Source: 66-474 sp035281745 (GTDB lineage Bacteria; Pseudomonadota; Gammaproteobacteria; Xanthomonadales; Rhodanobacteraceae). From it: a stretch of DNA of 64,000 nt. Numbering within the stretch: position 1 is the stretch's first letter; every line of letters begins with the position of its first letter. The notes beneath the pieces are model-generated. The model searched no databases. It was not told where the DNA came from and was given only the letters and a program-made list of their open reading frames with translations. The DNA lies in the NCBI GenBank assembly GCA_035281745.1, contig DATEDI010000010.1, positions 94,140 through 158,139 of the forward strand, in the 5' to 3' direction. Positions 42,984 through 53,085 of this stretch are shown here, piece by piece. Made by a program: the position numbers and the translations under genes.

Positions 42984-44761
42984 GCGATGTCTCCTTGATG
43001 AGCCCCTCTCCCGCCGGGAGAGGGGTGGGGGTGAGGGTTCGGCGCAATCGAGAGGGTGGGTGAGATCGGGCCCTCATCCGGCGCTTGGCGCCGAGAAGGA
43101 TCTTTTTGATGCTTCATAGGTGCCTGCGTAATCGCGCCTTCGGAAGCCGAGCCGACCAGATAGGCGTACTTCGCGAGTGCTCCGCGCGTGACTTTCGGCT
43201 CGGGTGGCTGCCAGCTGGTGCGCCGGCTTTCCAGATCGGCGCTGGTCGAGAGTTCACGCAGTGCCGCGTCGATGCGGATTGGATCGCCGTCTCGCAGCAG
43301 CGCGATCGGTCCGCCGCGCGCGGCTTCAGGCGCGACGTGTCCGACCATGAAGCCGTGCGTCGCGCCGGAAAAACGCCCGTCGGTGATCAGCGCCACGTCG
43401 TTGCCGAGTCCGCGTCCGATCAGCGCGGCGGTCACACCGAGCATTTCGCGCATGCCGGGTCCGCCGGCCGGTCCCTCGTTGCGAATCACCATTACGTCGC
43501 CGGCCTGGATGCGGCCGTCCTGCACGGCGGCGAAGGCATCTTCCTCGCACTCGAACACGCGCGCGCTGCCTTCGAAGCGGCCGCCGGCACGCGGGATCTT
43601 CAGCACGCAACCTTCCGGCGCGAGGTTGCCGTAAAGAATCGAATAGCCGCCGCGCGGCTTCAGCGGCGCGCTCACCGGATGCACCACGTCCTGTTTCTCC
43701 GCGACCGGCGCCGCGGCGGTTTCCTCGAACAGGCTGCGGCCGGTGACAGTCGGCGCATCGTCCAGCATGCCGGGCGCGATCAGCTCCTTCGCAACGCGCG
43801 CGACGCCGCCGGCGCCGAACAATTCCACCGCCGTGTAGCGGCCGCCGGGCAGCAGGTCGGCGATCACCGGCGTGTCGGCGGAGGCCGGTTCGAAATCTTC
43901 CAGCGTCCACTCGATGCCGGCTTCGCGTGCGATCGCCAGCATGTGCAGCACCGCGTTGGTGGAACCCGCGGTCGCGGCGACCATGCGCGCGGCGTTGCGG
44001 AACGCGGTGCGGCTCAACAGGTCCAGCGGCTTGCGATCGGCCGCGAGGCACTCCATCACCAGTTCGCCGCAGCGAAACGCCGCCGCGTTCTTGGCCGGAT
44101 GGGTCGCGGGGATGTCGTTCAAGCCCATCGGCGACAAGCCCAGCGTGGTCAGCACCATCGCCATGGTGTTGGCGGTGAACTGGCCACCGCAGGCGCCCGC
44201 GCCGCAGCAGGCATCACGCTCGACGCTGGCGAGTTCCGTGTCATCGATCCTGCCAGCGCCGTGCGCGCCGACGGCCTCGAACACCTGCTGGATGGTGATC
44301 GGATGATTCTTGTGCGTGCCGTGCGCGATGGTGCCGCCGTACAGCGCGACCGCGGGAAGATCGAGACGCGCCATCGCCATCGCCGCGGCGGGAATGGTCT
44401 TGTCGCAGCCGCACAGCACCACCATCGCGTCGATCGAGTGGCTTGCCACCGCTGCCTCGATCGAGTCGGCGATGATCTCGCGGCTCACCAGCGAGTAGCG
44501 CATGCCCGGCGTGCCCATCGCCATGCCGTCGGTGACCGCGATGGTGTTGAATTCCACCGGCGTGCCGCCCGCGGCGCGAATGCCGGCGGCGGCGTGCCGC
44601 GCAAGATCGCGCAGCCCCATGTTGCAGGGGCTGACGTCGGACCAGGTGTGCACCACCGCGACCAGCGGTTTTCCGATCGCGTCGTCATCGAGTCCGGTCG
44701 CGCGCATCATCGCGCGCGCGGGTGCGCGGTCGGGACCGCTTTTCATGATGTCACTGCGCAT
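42980..44761 (-). CDS. ilvD: Dihydroxy-acid dehydratase with unusual C-terminal tail
   Basis: 593 residues. Iron-sulfur dehydratase of valine/isoleucine synthesis. Cluster and Mg ligands are visible in WSDVSPCNMG, VLCGCDKTIPA and DACCGAGACGGQFTANTM; the C-terminal VALITDGRFSGATHGFMVGHVAPEA is typical. The family normally ends close to ...LAKYAYLVGSASEGAIT. Here some 48 further residues follow, Pro/His/Gly-rich, encoded by a GGGAGAGGGG palindromic repeat, and reach the ilvC start. The tail therefore looks like a recent repeat insertion that extended the reading frame. Confidence 0.94.
   Translation of the reverse strand: MRSDIMKSGPDRAPARAMMRATGLDDDAIGKPLVAVVHTWSDVSPCNMGLRDLARHAAAGIRAAGGTPVEFNTIAVTDGMAMGTPGMRYSLVSREIIADSIEAAVASHSIDAMVVLCGCDKTIPAAAMAMARLDLPAVALYGGTIAHGTHKNHPITIQQVFEAVGAHGAGRIDDTELASVERDACCGAGACGGQFTANTMAMVLTTLGLSPMGLNDIPATHPAKNAAAFRCGELVMECLAADRKPLDLLSRTAFRNAARMVAATAGSTNAVLHMLAIAREAGIEWTLEDFEPASADTPVIADLLPGGRYTAVELFGAGGVARVAKELIAPGMLDDAPTVTGRSLFEETAAAPVAEKQDVVHPVSAPLKPRGGYSILYGNLAPEGCVLKIPRAGGRFEGSARVFECEEDAFAAVQDGRIQAGDVMVIRNEGPAGGPGMREMLGVTAALIGRGLGNDVALITDGRFSGATHGFMVGHVAPEAARGGPIALLRDGDPIRIDAALRELSTSADLESRRTSWQPPEPKVTRGALAKYAYLVGSASEGAITQAPMKHQKDPSRRQAPDEGPISPTLSIAPNPHPHPSPGGRGAHQGDIA
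43003..43025. repeat. 10-bp perfect hairpin repeat inside the 3' end of ilvD
   Basis: CCCCTCTCCC-GCC-GGGAGAGGGG, followed by GTGGGGGTGAGGG. It resembles a dispersed repeat frequent in high-GC proteobacteria, and a partial relative occurs near 9199-9217. It lies within ilvD codons and 20 bases ahead of the ilvC start, where it could affect mRNA processing or ilvC translation. Confidence 0.75.
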
Positions 44762-44818
44762 CGCGATTCCTGGACGAATGGGTGGGGATGCGTGTTGCGC
44801 AGGCGCGGAGAGTGCAGG

Positions 44819-45916
44819 TCAGCCGCATGCGCGCATCCCCGTAAAAAATGCATCGCTGGCGACGGCGTGGTGGTCCAGCGCGTCCAGCACCGCGTCGCGC
44901 ACCGCGTCGGTACCGGCGTCGCCGCCGAGATCGTGGCTGTACGGCCCGTGTTGCAGCAGGTCATCCACCGCCGCTTCCACCGCCTGCGCTTCGGCGTCGA
45001 GCTGCAACGAATGGCGCAGCAGCAGCGCGGCGGAAAGCATCGCGCCCACGGGATTGGCGATGCGCTTGCCGGCAATGTCGGGCGCGGAACCGTGGATCGG
45101 TTCGTACAGTCCGCGCGGGCCTTCGCCGAGCGACGCCGATGGCAGCAGGCCGAGCGAACCCGCCAGCGCGGCGGCCTCGTCGGTCAGGATGTCGCCAAAC
45201 AGGTTTTCCGTGACAACTACGTCGTAGGCGTTCGGGCGCGTCAGCAACAGCATCGCCATCGAATCCACGAGCTGGTGTTCGAGCGTCACGTCGGGGTAGT
45301 CGGCGGCGATGCGGGTGACGGTGTGCCGCCACAGCCGCGAGGTCTCCAGCACGTTGGCCTTGTCCACCGACGTGACGTGACGACGGCGCGCGTGCGCCAG
45401 TTCGAACGCACGCCGGGCAACGCGTTCTATTTCCGCGACGGTGTATCGGCATTCGTCGGTGGCGGCGTCGGCGGTTCTCGTCTTCGCGCCGAAGTAGGCG
45501 CCGCCGGTCAATTCGCGCACGAACAGCACGTCGACGTCTTGCAGTTTTTCATTCCTCAGCGGCGACAGCGCGGCGAGCGCGGGATGCACCTTCAGCGGAC
45601 GCAGGTTGGCGTACACGCCCAAGCCCGCACGCAAGGCCAGCAAGCCCTGTTCCGGCCGCACCGGCGCATTCGGATCGGACCACTTCGGGCCGCCCACCGC
45701 GCCCAGCAACACCGCGTCGGCGGAACGGCACGCGGCGAGCGTGGCAACCGGCAACGGCTCGCCGGTGGCGTCGATCGCGGCGCCGCCGATCAGGTGTTCG
45801 TCGAACGAAAAGTCGTGGCCGAAGTGCGTGGCGACCGACTGCAGCGCCGCGACTGCGGCGGCGGTGACCTCGGGACCCACGCCGTCGCCGGGCAGGGTGA
45901 CGATGCAGGCTTTCAT
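44819..45916 (-). CDS. leuB: 3-isopropylmalate dehydrogenase
   Basis: 365 residues, NAD-dependent oxidative decarboxylase of leucine synthesis. LPGDGVGPEVTAAAV starts the protein; substrate Arg region is LRPLKVHPALAALSPL; VRELTGGAYFG, VTSVDKANVLETSRLW, the metal Asp site VTENLFGDILTDEAAALAGSLG and the NAD loop EPIHGSAPDIAGKRIANP follow. ATG at 45914-45916 overlaps the leuD TGA. ilvD starts 57 bp after its stop. Confidence 0.96.
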   Translation of the reverse strand: MKACIVTLPGDGVGPEVTAAAVAALQSVATHFGHDFSFDEHLIGGAAIDATGEPLPVATLAACRSADAVLLGAVGGPKWSDPNAPVRPEQGLLALRAGLGVYANLRPLKVHPALAALSPLRNEKLQDVDVLFVRELTGGAYFGAKTRTADAATDECRYTVAEIERVARRAFELAHARRRHVTSVDKANVLETSRLWRHTVTRIAADYPDVTLEHQLVDSMAMLLLTRPNAYDVVVTENLFGDILTDEAAALAGSLGLLPSASLGEGPRGLYEPIHGSAPDIAGKRIANPVGAMLSAALLLRHSLQLDAEAQAVEAAVDDLLQHGPYSHDLGGDAGTDAVRDAVLDALDHHAVASDAFFTGMRACG

Positions 45917-46494
45917 GCGGCCTCCCGTTGTTGCTCGAAGGCGGTGATGGCCTCGGCGTGTTGCAACAGGAACCCCAACTGGTCCACGCCTTCGAGCAGG
46001 CAATGACGCGCGAACGGTTCGAGTTCGAAACGGAAGACGTTGCCGCCCGGCAAGGTGATGGCTTGTTCGCGCACGTCGATGGAAAGATCGACGCCGGGAT
46101 TGTCGAGCAGCCAGCGATGTTCGTCCGCGCCGACCACGATCGCGACGAGACCGTTGTTCAGCGCGTTGTTGCGGAAGATGTCCGCGATCTCGCTGGAGAC
46201 GACCGCGCGGATGCCATGGTCGAGCAAGGCCCACGGCGCGTGCTCGCGCGAGGAACCGCAGCCGAAGTTGCGTCCTGCGACCAGGATCGCGCAGTCCCTG
46301 GCTTCGGCTTGGTTCAACGCAAACGCAGGGTTGTCGCTGCCGTCAGGCAAGTAGCGCCAGTCGTTGAAGCAATACTTGCCGAGCCCTTCGCGGGTGGTGG
46401 TGGTGAGGAAACGCGCCGGGATGATGCGGTCGGTGTCGATGTTCTCGTCGGCCAGCACGGCGGTGCGGGAATGGATGCGAATGACGGGTTTCAT
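45913..46494 (-). CDS. leuD: 3-isopropylmalate dehydratase small subunit
   Basis: 193 residues, swivel domain partner of LeuC in isomerising 2- to 3-isopropylmalate. Family motifs: DENIDTDRIIPARFL near the N-terminus and GRNFGCGSSREHAPWALLDHG, which contacts substrate. Length close to E. coli LeuD (201). It is linked to both neighbours by 4-bp ATGA overlaps. Confidence 0.96.
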   Translation of the reverse strand: MKPVIRIHSRTAVLADENIDTDRIIPARFLTTTTREGLGKYCFNDWRYLPDGSDNPAFALNQAEARDCAILVAGRNFGCGSSREHAPWALLDHGIRAVVSSEIADIFRNNALNNGLVAIVVGADEHRWLLDNPGVDLSIDVREQAITLPGGNVFRFELEPFARHCLLEGVDQLGFLLQHAEAITAFEQQREAA

Positions 46495-47914
46495 GCGGCC
46501 TGCTCCTGCTGGACGTGCGCCGACAGGTATTCGCGCGGGTCGGCGATGTGCCCGGCGACCGCGGAGGCCGCCGCGGTGGCGGGGCTGGCCAGCACGGTGC
46601 GCGCGCCCTTGCCCTGTCGTCCTTCGAAATTGCGGTTGGAGGTCGAAACGACGAGTTGTCCCGGTGCGGCCATATCGCCGTTCATTGCGATGCACATCGA
46701 ACAGCCCGGCAGTCGCCATTCGGCGCCCGCGGCGAGGAACACCTCGTGCAGGCCTTCGGCTTCGGCGTCGCGGCGCACGGCTTCCGAACCCGGCACCACC
46801 AACATGCGCACTTGCTTGGCGACACGCCGGCCGCGCAGGATGTCCGCTGCTTCGCGAAGATCCGGCAGACGCGCATTGGTGCAACTGCCGACGAACACCA
46901 TGTCCACTTTGGTGCCGGCCATCGGCTTGCCGGCGCGGCTTTGCATGTAATCCAGCGCGCGTTGTTCGACCAGGTCGCGCGCGGCGGGTACAGGCGCATC
47001 CAGTGCGATCGCGGAACCGGGGTGGGTGCCGAAGGTGACGGTCGGCCTGACCTCACTGGCGTCGATATGTACTTCGCGGTCGTAGTGCGCGCCGTCATCC
47101 GTTTTCAGCGTGCGCCAGTGCGCGACCGCGCGTTCCCAGGCTTTGCCTTGCGGGGCGCGCGGCCGGCCCTTCAGCCATGCGAGCGTCGTGTCGTCCGGCG
47201 CGATCAGGCCCGCGCGTGCGCCGGCTTCGATCGACATGTTGCACACCGTCATGCGCGCTTCCATCGACAGCGCTTCGATCGCGCTGCCGCGGTACTCGAT
47301 CACATGGCCGGTGCCGCCGTTGACGCCGATCGTGCCGATCACGTGCAGGATCAGGTCTTTCGCGCCCACGCCTTGCGGCAGCCGGCCTTCCACGTGTATC
47401 GCCAGCGCTTTCGGCCTGCGTTGCAGCAGGCATTGCGCCGCCATCACGTGGCCGACTTCGGTGGTGCCGATGCCGAACGCCAGCGCGCCGAACGCGCCGT
47501 GCGTCGAGGTGTGGCTGTCGCCGCAGACGATCGTCATGCCCGGCTGCGTCGCGCCCAGCTCCGGCCCGATCACGTGCACGATGCCGCGGTCGGCGCTGTC
47601 CCAGCCGTGCAACTCGACGCCGAATTCGCGGCAGTTGGTTCCCAGCCTGGACACCTGCGCGCGCGCTTGCGGCGTGGCGTAGGGGCGCTCACCCTCGGGG
47701 TTCGCGGGCAGCGTGGGCGTGGAGTGATCCAGCGTAGCCAGCGTGCGATCCGCGCGACGCAGTTGCAGACCGCGCGCGCGCAATGCGTCGAACGCCTGCG
47801 GCGAGGTGACTTCGTGCACCAGGTGCAAATCGACGTACAGGATCGCAGGCGTGTCGGCGGTTTCGGGTGCGACGAGGTGCGCGTCCCAGAGCTTCTCGAA
47901 CAGCGTGCGCGCGC

Positions 47915-47918
<4 letters not shown>
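46491..47918 (-). CDS. leuC: 3-isopropylmalate dehydratase large subunit
   Basis: 475 residues, aconitase-family [4Fe-4S] subunit. Cluster cysteines are in VFVGSCTNARL and PGCSMCIAMN; TIVCGDSHTSTHGAFGALAFGIGTTEVGHV is the conserved substrate region. ATG at 47916-47918 overlaps leuA TGA, and its stop overlaps leuD. The frame runs on far upstream through leuA as a shadow. Confidence 0.96.
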
Positions 47919-49138
<1,220 letters not shown>

Positions 49139-49172
49139 CGCATGGCTCCGCTGTTCGAGGCGGCGCCGAAGG

Positions 49173-49210
49173 CAATAAAAAACCCCGCATCCGTTTCCGG
49201 TGCGGGGTTC
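49173..49210 (-). terminator. leu-ilv attenuator (intrinsic terminator)
   Basis: On the minus strand: AACCCCGCA, an 11-base loop, TGCGGGGTT, then TTTTATT. The 9-bp perfect stem with a U-run sits between the leader peptide stop (49256) and the leuA start (49138), exactly where an attenuator belongs. Confidence 0.9.
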
Positions 49211-49255
49211 TTCAGGAGTATTCAGGTTTGTTTCTGGTTACCTGGACACGCGCCC

Positions 49256-49411
49256 TCAGCCCGCACCTCCGCTGGTAATAAGGAGAGTAAGTACGAGGAC
49301 GAGAGCGAGGATCGAGTCGATCCCGGGGACGCCGCGGAGCTGCAACGTGCCATCGATCGCGACCACGCGATCGGTGTTGCGAACGTTGCGGTGGATGTTG
49401 CGCTGCGGCAT
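49256..49411 (-). CDS. Branched-chain amino-acid leader peptide (attenuation)
   Basis: 51-codon leader from ATG 49409-49411. Its end, IDSILALVLVLTLLIT followed by SGGAG, has 11 Leu, Val or Ile among 15 residues. All six Leu codons of this run are CTC or CTT and none is CTG, the codon the surrounding genes prefer; GTA and ATT also appear. Scarcity of these charged tRNAs would stall the ribosome and prevent formation of the terminator at 49173-49210. It resembles E. coli IlvL in logic, not in sequence. The predicted transcription start falls close to this ATG, so the peptide may be translated from a nearly leaderless mRNA; a later start codon is possible. Confidence 0.8.
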   Translation of the reverse strand: MPQRNIHRNVRNTDRVVAIDGTLQLRGVPGIDSILALVLVLTLLITSGGAG

Positions 49412-49417
49412 GGGGCG

Positions 49418-49447
49418 AAAGTAATCGCGTGTTCGTGACGCTGTCAA
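49418..49447 (-). promoter_or_regulatory. Promoter of the leu-ilv operon
   Basis: TTGACA (49442-49447) is a perfect -35 on the minus strand, with TACTTT (49418-49423) as -10 at 18 bp, or TTACTT at 17 bp. It lies 24 bp past the thrC stop and fires into the leader peptide. Confidence 0.7.
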
Positions 49448-49470
49448 GCGTTTTCTGATGACGATTTGTT

Positions 49471-50853
49471 CTATGTGCGGTGCGCGGACGTCTGGACGTC
49501 CAGATGGCCAGGCGCTGAAACCGCATCGTTGCGCGGTTCCGGTGGGGCATCGCGCAACCAGCGTTTCAGGGCCTCATCCTCCGCGGCCAACGGCTCGGCC
49601 GCGGCTGGCCGTTCCAGCATCACCGCCAATGCAGGCGGCACGTGGATGGGGTGGCCGACCAGGGGCTCGACCACGCCTTCGAACTTGGCCGGATGGGCGG
49701 TCGCGACCACCGCCCACGGCTTGATGTCGCCGGCTTCGCGCAGGCGTTCCAGCACATGCATTGCGGTCGCGGTGTGCGGGCAGAACACCTCACCGTACGC
49801 GCTCGCATGGTGGGCGATGGTGCGGCGGATCGTGGCGTCGTCGACACTCTCCGCCCGGAGCGTGCGGCGCAGCTTCGCGTCGTCGTCACCGAACGTCCAG
49901 CGCAATCGCTCGAAGTTGCTGGGCGCGCCCACGTCCATCGCATTGGCGAGCGTGGCAACCGCATCGCGCGGGCGATACGCGCCACCGTCGAAAAACTCGG
50001 GCAAGGTCGCGTTGGCGTTGCAGGCCAGGCGCACTTCGCCGACCGGCAGGCCGATCTTGTGCGCCCATAACGCCGCCAGCGCATTGCCGAGATTGCCGGT
50101 CGGCACGATGAAATTGAGCGGCGCGTGATGCGCGCGCCACCAGTCCAACGCCGCATGTGCGTAGTAACTCATTTGCGGCAGCAGCCGGCCGAGGCTGATG
50201 CTGTTGGCCGAACTGAGTGGGCGCACCGATTGCAATGCGGCGTCGCCGAGCGCGGTTTTCACCATGCGCTGGCAGTCGTCGAATCGGCCCTGCACGCGCA
50301 GGGCGCGCACGTTGCCGCCGAAGCTTCCGAGTTGATGCGCTTGGCGCGGCGAAACCCTTCCGTCCGGGTAAAGAATCGCGACCTCGACGTTTGGTTGGCC
50401 ATGGAAGGCGGCGCCGACCGCGGCGCCAGTATCGCCGGAAGTCGCGACAAGAATCGTGAGCGGACGCGTATCCTCACGCGGCAGACGGCGCAGACAGGCC
50501 GCGAGAAAGCGCGCGCCGACGTCCTTGAACGCGGCGGTCGGGCCGTGGAAAAGTTCGAGCACGCAGGCATCGCGCTGCGGCAGCGGCCGCAAGGGCGTTT
50601 CGAAATCCAGCGCTTCGCGGCATATCGCCGGCAATTCGCCAGCCAGCGGATCGCCGGAGAAGAACGGCGCCAACAAGGTTGCAGCGGTGTCGGCGAGCGA
50701 GCCGTCCGGGTCGAACGACGAAGCATCGAGTCGCGGGAATGTCTTGGGCACGTACAAGCCGCCGTCCGGTGCAAGACCGGCCGCGATGGCGCTGCTGATC
50801 TTGACGGCCGGGCTGTGACCGCGGGTACCGAGGTAACGCAGCGGAGCGTTCAT
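49471..50853 (-). CDS. thrC: Threonine synthase
   Basis: 460 residues, PLP enzyme converting O-phosphohomoserine to threonine. N-terminal YLGTRG and GGLYVP segments, PLP Lys in FHGPTAAFKDVGARF (near residue 110), VATSGDTGAAVGAAF and PTGNLGNALAALWAHKIGLP identify it as the long thrC form used in gammaproteobacteria. ATG overlaps the thrB TGA (ATGA). The last 20 residues carry a motif (49486-49506) also found ahead of the thr promoter. Last gene of hom-thrB-thrC; the leu-ilv promoter starts just beyond. Confidence 0.95.
   Translation of the reverse strand: MNAPLRYLGTRGHSPAVKISSAIAAGLAPDGGLYVPKTFPRLDASSFDPDGSLADTAATLLAPFFSGDPLAGELPAICREALDFETPLRPLPQRDACVLELFHGPTAAFKDVGARFLAACLRRLPREDTRPLTILVATSGDTGAAVGAAFHGQPNVEVAILYPDGRVSPRQAHQLGSFGGNVRALRVQGRFDDCQRMVKTALGDAALQSVRPLSSANSISLGRLLPQMSYYAHAALDWWRAHHAPLNFIVPTGNLGNALAALWAHKIGLPVGEVRLACNANATLPEFFDGGAYRPRDAVATLANAMDVGAPSNFERLRWTFGDDDAKLRRTLRAESVDDATIRRTIAHHASAYGEVFCPHTATAMHVLERLREAGDIKPWAVVATAHPAKFEGVVEPLVGHPIHVPPALAVMLERPAAAEPLAAEDEALKRWLRDAPPEPRNDAVSAPGHLDVQTSAHRT
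49486..49506. promoter_or_regulatory. Copy A of a shared 21-bp motif (end of thrC, upstream of leu-ilv)
   Basis: Contains GGACGTCT and GGACGTCC in tandem, then AGATG; the centre is a 14-bp palindrome, TCTGGACGTCCAGA. It matches copy B (53273-53293) at 18 of 21 positions in the same orientation. The 8-bp units resemble MetJ boxes (AGACGTCT). It lies in coding sequence, 38 bp upstream of the leu -35. Confidence 0.4.
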
Positions 50854-51845
50854 CGCGTCGCCGCGTCGTCAACGGGTTCGATCAAGGCGGCCGCGGGCGA
50901 TTCAATCGGCGCAACCAACACGTCGCTATCGAGTCCTTCGGCGGCGAACGCGCCTTGCATCGCTGCGGCGGCGGCCTCGGCGTCGCCCCGGTTTTCGTAC
51001 CAGCCGAACACGCTGGGACCGGCGCCCGAAATGCTGGCGCCGAGCGCGTGGTGATCCAACGCGGCCCGTTTCACGCGCGCAAAGCCCGGCACCAGCGATG
51101 CGCGACGCGGCTCGACCAGCACGTCCTGCAGGCCGTCGCGCACCAGTGCGGCGTCGCCGCGAAAACAGCCGGCCAACACCAGCGCCAGATGGGCGCTTTG
51201 CGCCACGAATTCGCCCAGCGCGTAATCGCCGTCCAGAGCGGCGCGCGCCTTGCGTGTTTCCAGCACCCAATGCGGATGCACCAGCGCGCAATGCCATGCG
51301 CGGGGCACCGGGATGCGCAGCAGGCGATCGTGCGTCGCGAGCACAAGTCCGCCCAGCAGCATCGAACCCAGGTTGTCGCCGTGGCGGCTGCCGCTGGCCA
51401 CGGCTTCGCCGTCCAGCGCGAATGGATATAGCGCTTCGCGGGACAGCGGCGTATCCAGCAGCGCGTTGGCGGCCACCAGTGCAGCGACGCATGACGCGGC
51501 CGAGCCGCCCATCCCGGACCCGAGTGGAATGCCCTTGTGCAGGCTCAATTCGAATCCATGTGGCAACGCGAGCGCGTCACGCAACGCCAGCAATGCCACG
51601 CCTGCCGTGTTCCGTCGCGGTTCGCGCGGCAGGTCGGTCACGGTGCCTTCGATGGCGGCGATGCGAACCACGGGTTCGTCGATGACGCGCACTTCGGCGC
51701 GATCGCCCGCGCCGGCCATGCTGTGGCCTAGGATGTCGAAACCCACGCCGACATTGCCCACGCTGGCCGGGGCGAATGCGCGTGCAACGCGCGTGCGCGA
51801 CGCGGTGGATTTCGGCAAGACGTTCTCGATCATGGCGACGCTCAT
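50850..51845 (-). CDS. thrB: Homoserine kinase
   Basis: 331 residues, GHMP-fold kinase making O-phosphohomoserine. Start region APASVGNVGVGFDILGHSM, ATP loop KGIPLGSGMGGSAASCVAALVA (about 107) and the C-terminal GASISGAGPSVFGW motif are all present. ATG overlaps the hom TGA and its own TGA overlaps thrC, so the three are translationally coupled. Length is near E. coli ThrB (310). Confidence 0.95.
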   Translation of the reverse strand: MSVAMIENVLPKSTASRTRVARAFAPASVGNVGVGFDILGHSMAGAGDRAEVRVIDEPVVRIAAIEGTVTDLPREPRRNTAGVALLALRDALALPHGFELSLHKGIPLGSGMGGSAASCVAALVAANALLDTPLSREALYPFALDGEAVASGSRHGDNLGSMLLGGLVLATHDRLLRIPVPRAWHCALVHPHWVLETRKARAALDGDYALGEFVAQSAHLALVLAGCFRGDAALVRDGLQDVLVEPRRASLVPGFARVKRAALDHHALGASISGAGPSVFGWYENRGDAEAAAAAMQGAFAAEGLDSDVLVAPIESPAAALIEPVDDAATR

Positions 51846-53008
51846 GATGGCACCGCCAGCGTCTCCGCGATCCGCAATACGTCGGCGAACACGCCCGCGG
51901 CGGTCACTTCCGGTCCCGCGCCGGGACCTTGCACCAGCAACGGATTGTCACGGTAACGCCGTGTGCGGAACTGCACCACGTTGTCGGTGAAACGTGTGTG
52001 CGCGAAGGCGTGGGTGGCAGGCAGGATGGCAAGCCGCACGCGCGCGCGACCATGCCGGTCGAGGCTGCCCACGTGACGCAGCATGCCGTTGGCGGTTTGC
52101 GCGCGGGCCAGCCACGCGGCCATCGGTTCGTCCAGTGCATGCGCGTGCTGCATGAACGCTTCGGCCGACAAATCCCTCAACGCCGGCGGCAGCAGGCTTT
52201 CGACTTCCACCTCCTCCAGCGAAAGGGTGCGGCCTGCCTCGCGCGCCAGGATCACCAGCTTGCGCGCGACGTCGATGCCGGAAAGATCTTCGCGCGGATC
52301 GGGTTCGGTGTAGCCCAGCGCGTGCGCATCGCGCAGCAGCGCCGAAAACGGCTGCTGCCCGTCGTGACGATTGCACAGCCACGCCAGCGTGCCCGAGAAC
52401 ATGCCTTGGATCCCGAGCAACTCGTCGCCGGTATCGAGCAGATCGCGCAACGTCTGGATGACCGGCAGGCCGGCACACACCGTCGTTTCGTAGCGGAGGC
52501 GCGCGCCGCGCGCGCAGGCGGCGCGGATGGTGCGCCAGCGATCCAGCGACCCGCTGCCGGCGAGCTTGTTCGGTGTCACCACATGGATGCCGGCGGCCAG
52601 CCACAAGGGATAGCGCGAGGCCACGTCCTCGCTGGCGCTGCAATCGACGAGCAGCGCGGCGCGCCCGTCTTCGTGCACGTGGTCCGCGAAAACTTCGAGA
52701 TCAGCGGGACGCCAGGTTTGCGCGCCGTCACGGGCATCGAGTTCGGGGTCGTCGCAGTCCAGCCACATGCGCTGGCGGGTGGCGACGCCGCGGAGTTGCA
52801 GCTTCAGTCCCATGTCGCGTTGCAGCCGTGGCTGTGCGACGCGAACTTGGCCGAGCAACGCGCTGCCCACGCGGCCCGGGCCGATCACGCCGACAGCCAG
52901 CGTGCGACGGGGCGGACTCGACGTCGCGCTTGCAGGCAAGTATCCCGGTGGTTGCGCGGGCCGGGGTTCGGTGAGGGGCGGAGCGCTGACGTTCACGGTG
53001 ACCTCCAT
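51842..53008 (-). CDS. hom: Homoserine dehydrogenase (stand-alone, ThrA-type)
   Basis: 388 residues from ATG 53006-53008. After a Pro-rich N-terminal 35 residues, the NAD(P) motif VGVIGPGRVGSALLGQ appears, then HVVTPNKLAGSGSLD, the GTLAWLCN segment, YTEPDPREDLSGIDVARKLVILAREAG and GPGAGPEVTAAGVFADVLR. It matches the homoserine dehydrogenase half of bifunctional E. coli ThrA better than ACT-tailed Hom proteins, yet no aspartokinase domain precedes it. The upstream space is filled by the thr leader, so the kinase half has been lost or relocated. Confidence 0.92.
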   Translation of the reverse strand: MEVTVNVSAPPLTEPRPAQPPGYLPASATSSPPRRTLAVGVIGPGRVGSALLGQVRVAQPRLQRDMGLKLQLRGVATRQRMWLDCDDPELDARDGAQTWRPADLEVFADHVHEDGRAALLVDCSASEDVASRYPLWLAAGIHVVTPNKLAGSGSLDRWRTIRAACARGARLRYETTVCAGLPVIQTLRDLLDTGDELLGIQGMFSGTLAWLCNRHDGQQPFSALLRDAHALGYTEPDPREDLSGIDVARKLVILAREAGRTLSLEEVEVESLLPPALRDLSAEAFMQHAHALDEPMAAWLARAQTANGMLRHVGSLDRHGRARVRLAILPATHAFAHTRFTDNVVQFRTRRYRDNPLLVQGPGAGPEVTAAGVFADVLRIAETLAVPS

Positions 53009-53048
53009 TGAAGGTCCCGTCTCGCTGGCGGATGTCGGATTGCGCCGG

Positions 53049-53068
53049 CCCGCCTCGTCGAGGGCGGG
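53049..53068 (-). promoter_or_regulatory. Hairpin between thr leader peptide and hom
   Basis: On the minus strand CCCGCC, an 8-base loop, GGCGGG. It lies where an attenuator would be, but no U-run follows, so it is either a poor terminator or the pausing/antiterminator hairpin of a different arrangement. Confidence 0.45.
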
Positions 53069-53085
53069 ACCGTTGCGTGCAAGGA

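Noticed and set aside
43085..46006. 973-codon plus-strand open frame opposite ilvD and leuB
   Set aside because: It is the antisense shadow of two unmistakable genes; high G+C removes stop codons on the opposite strand and the translation has no family features.
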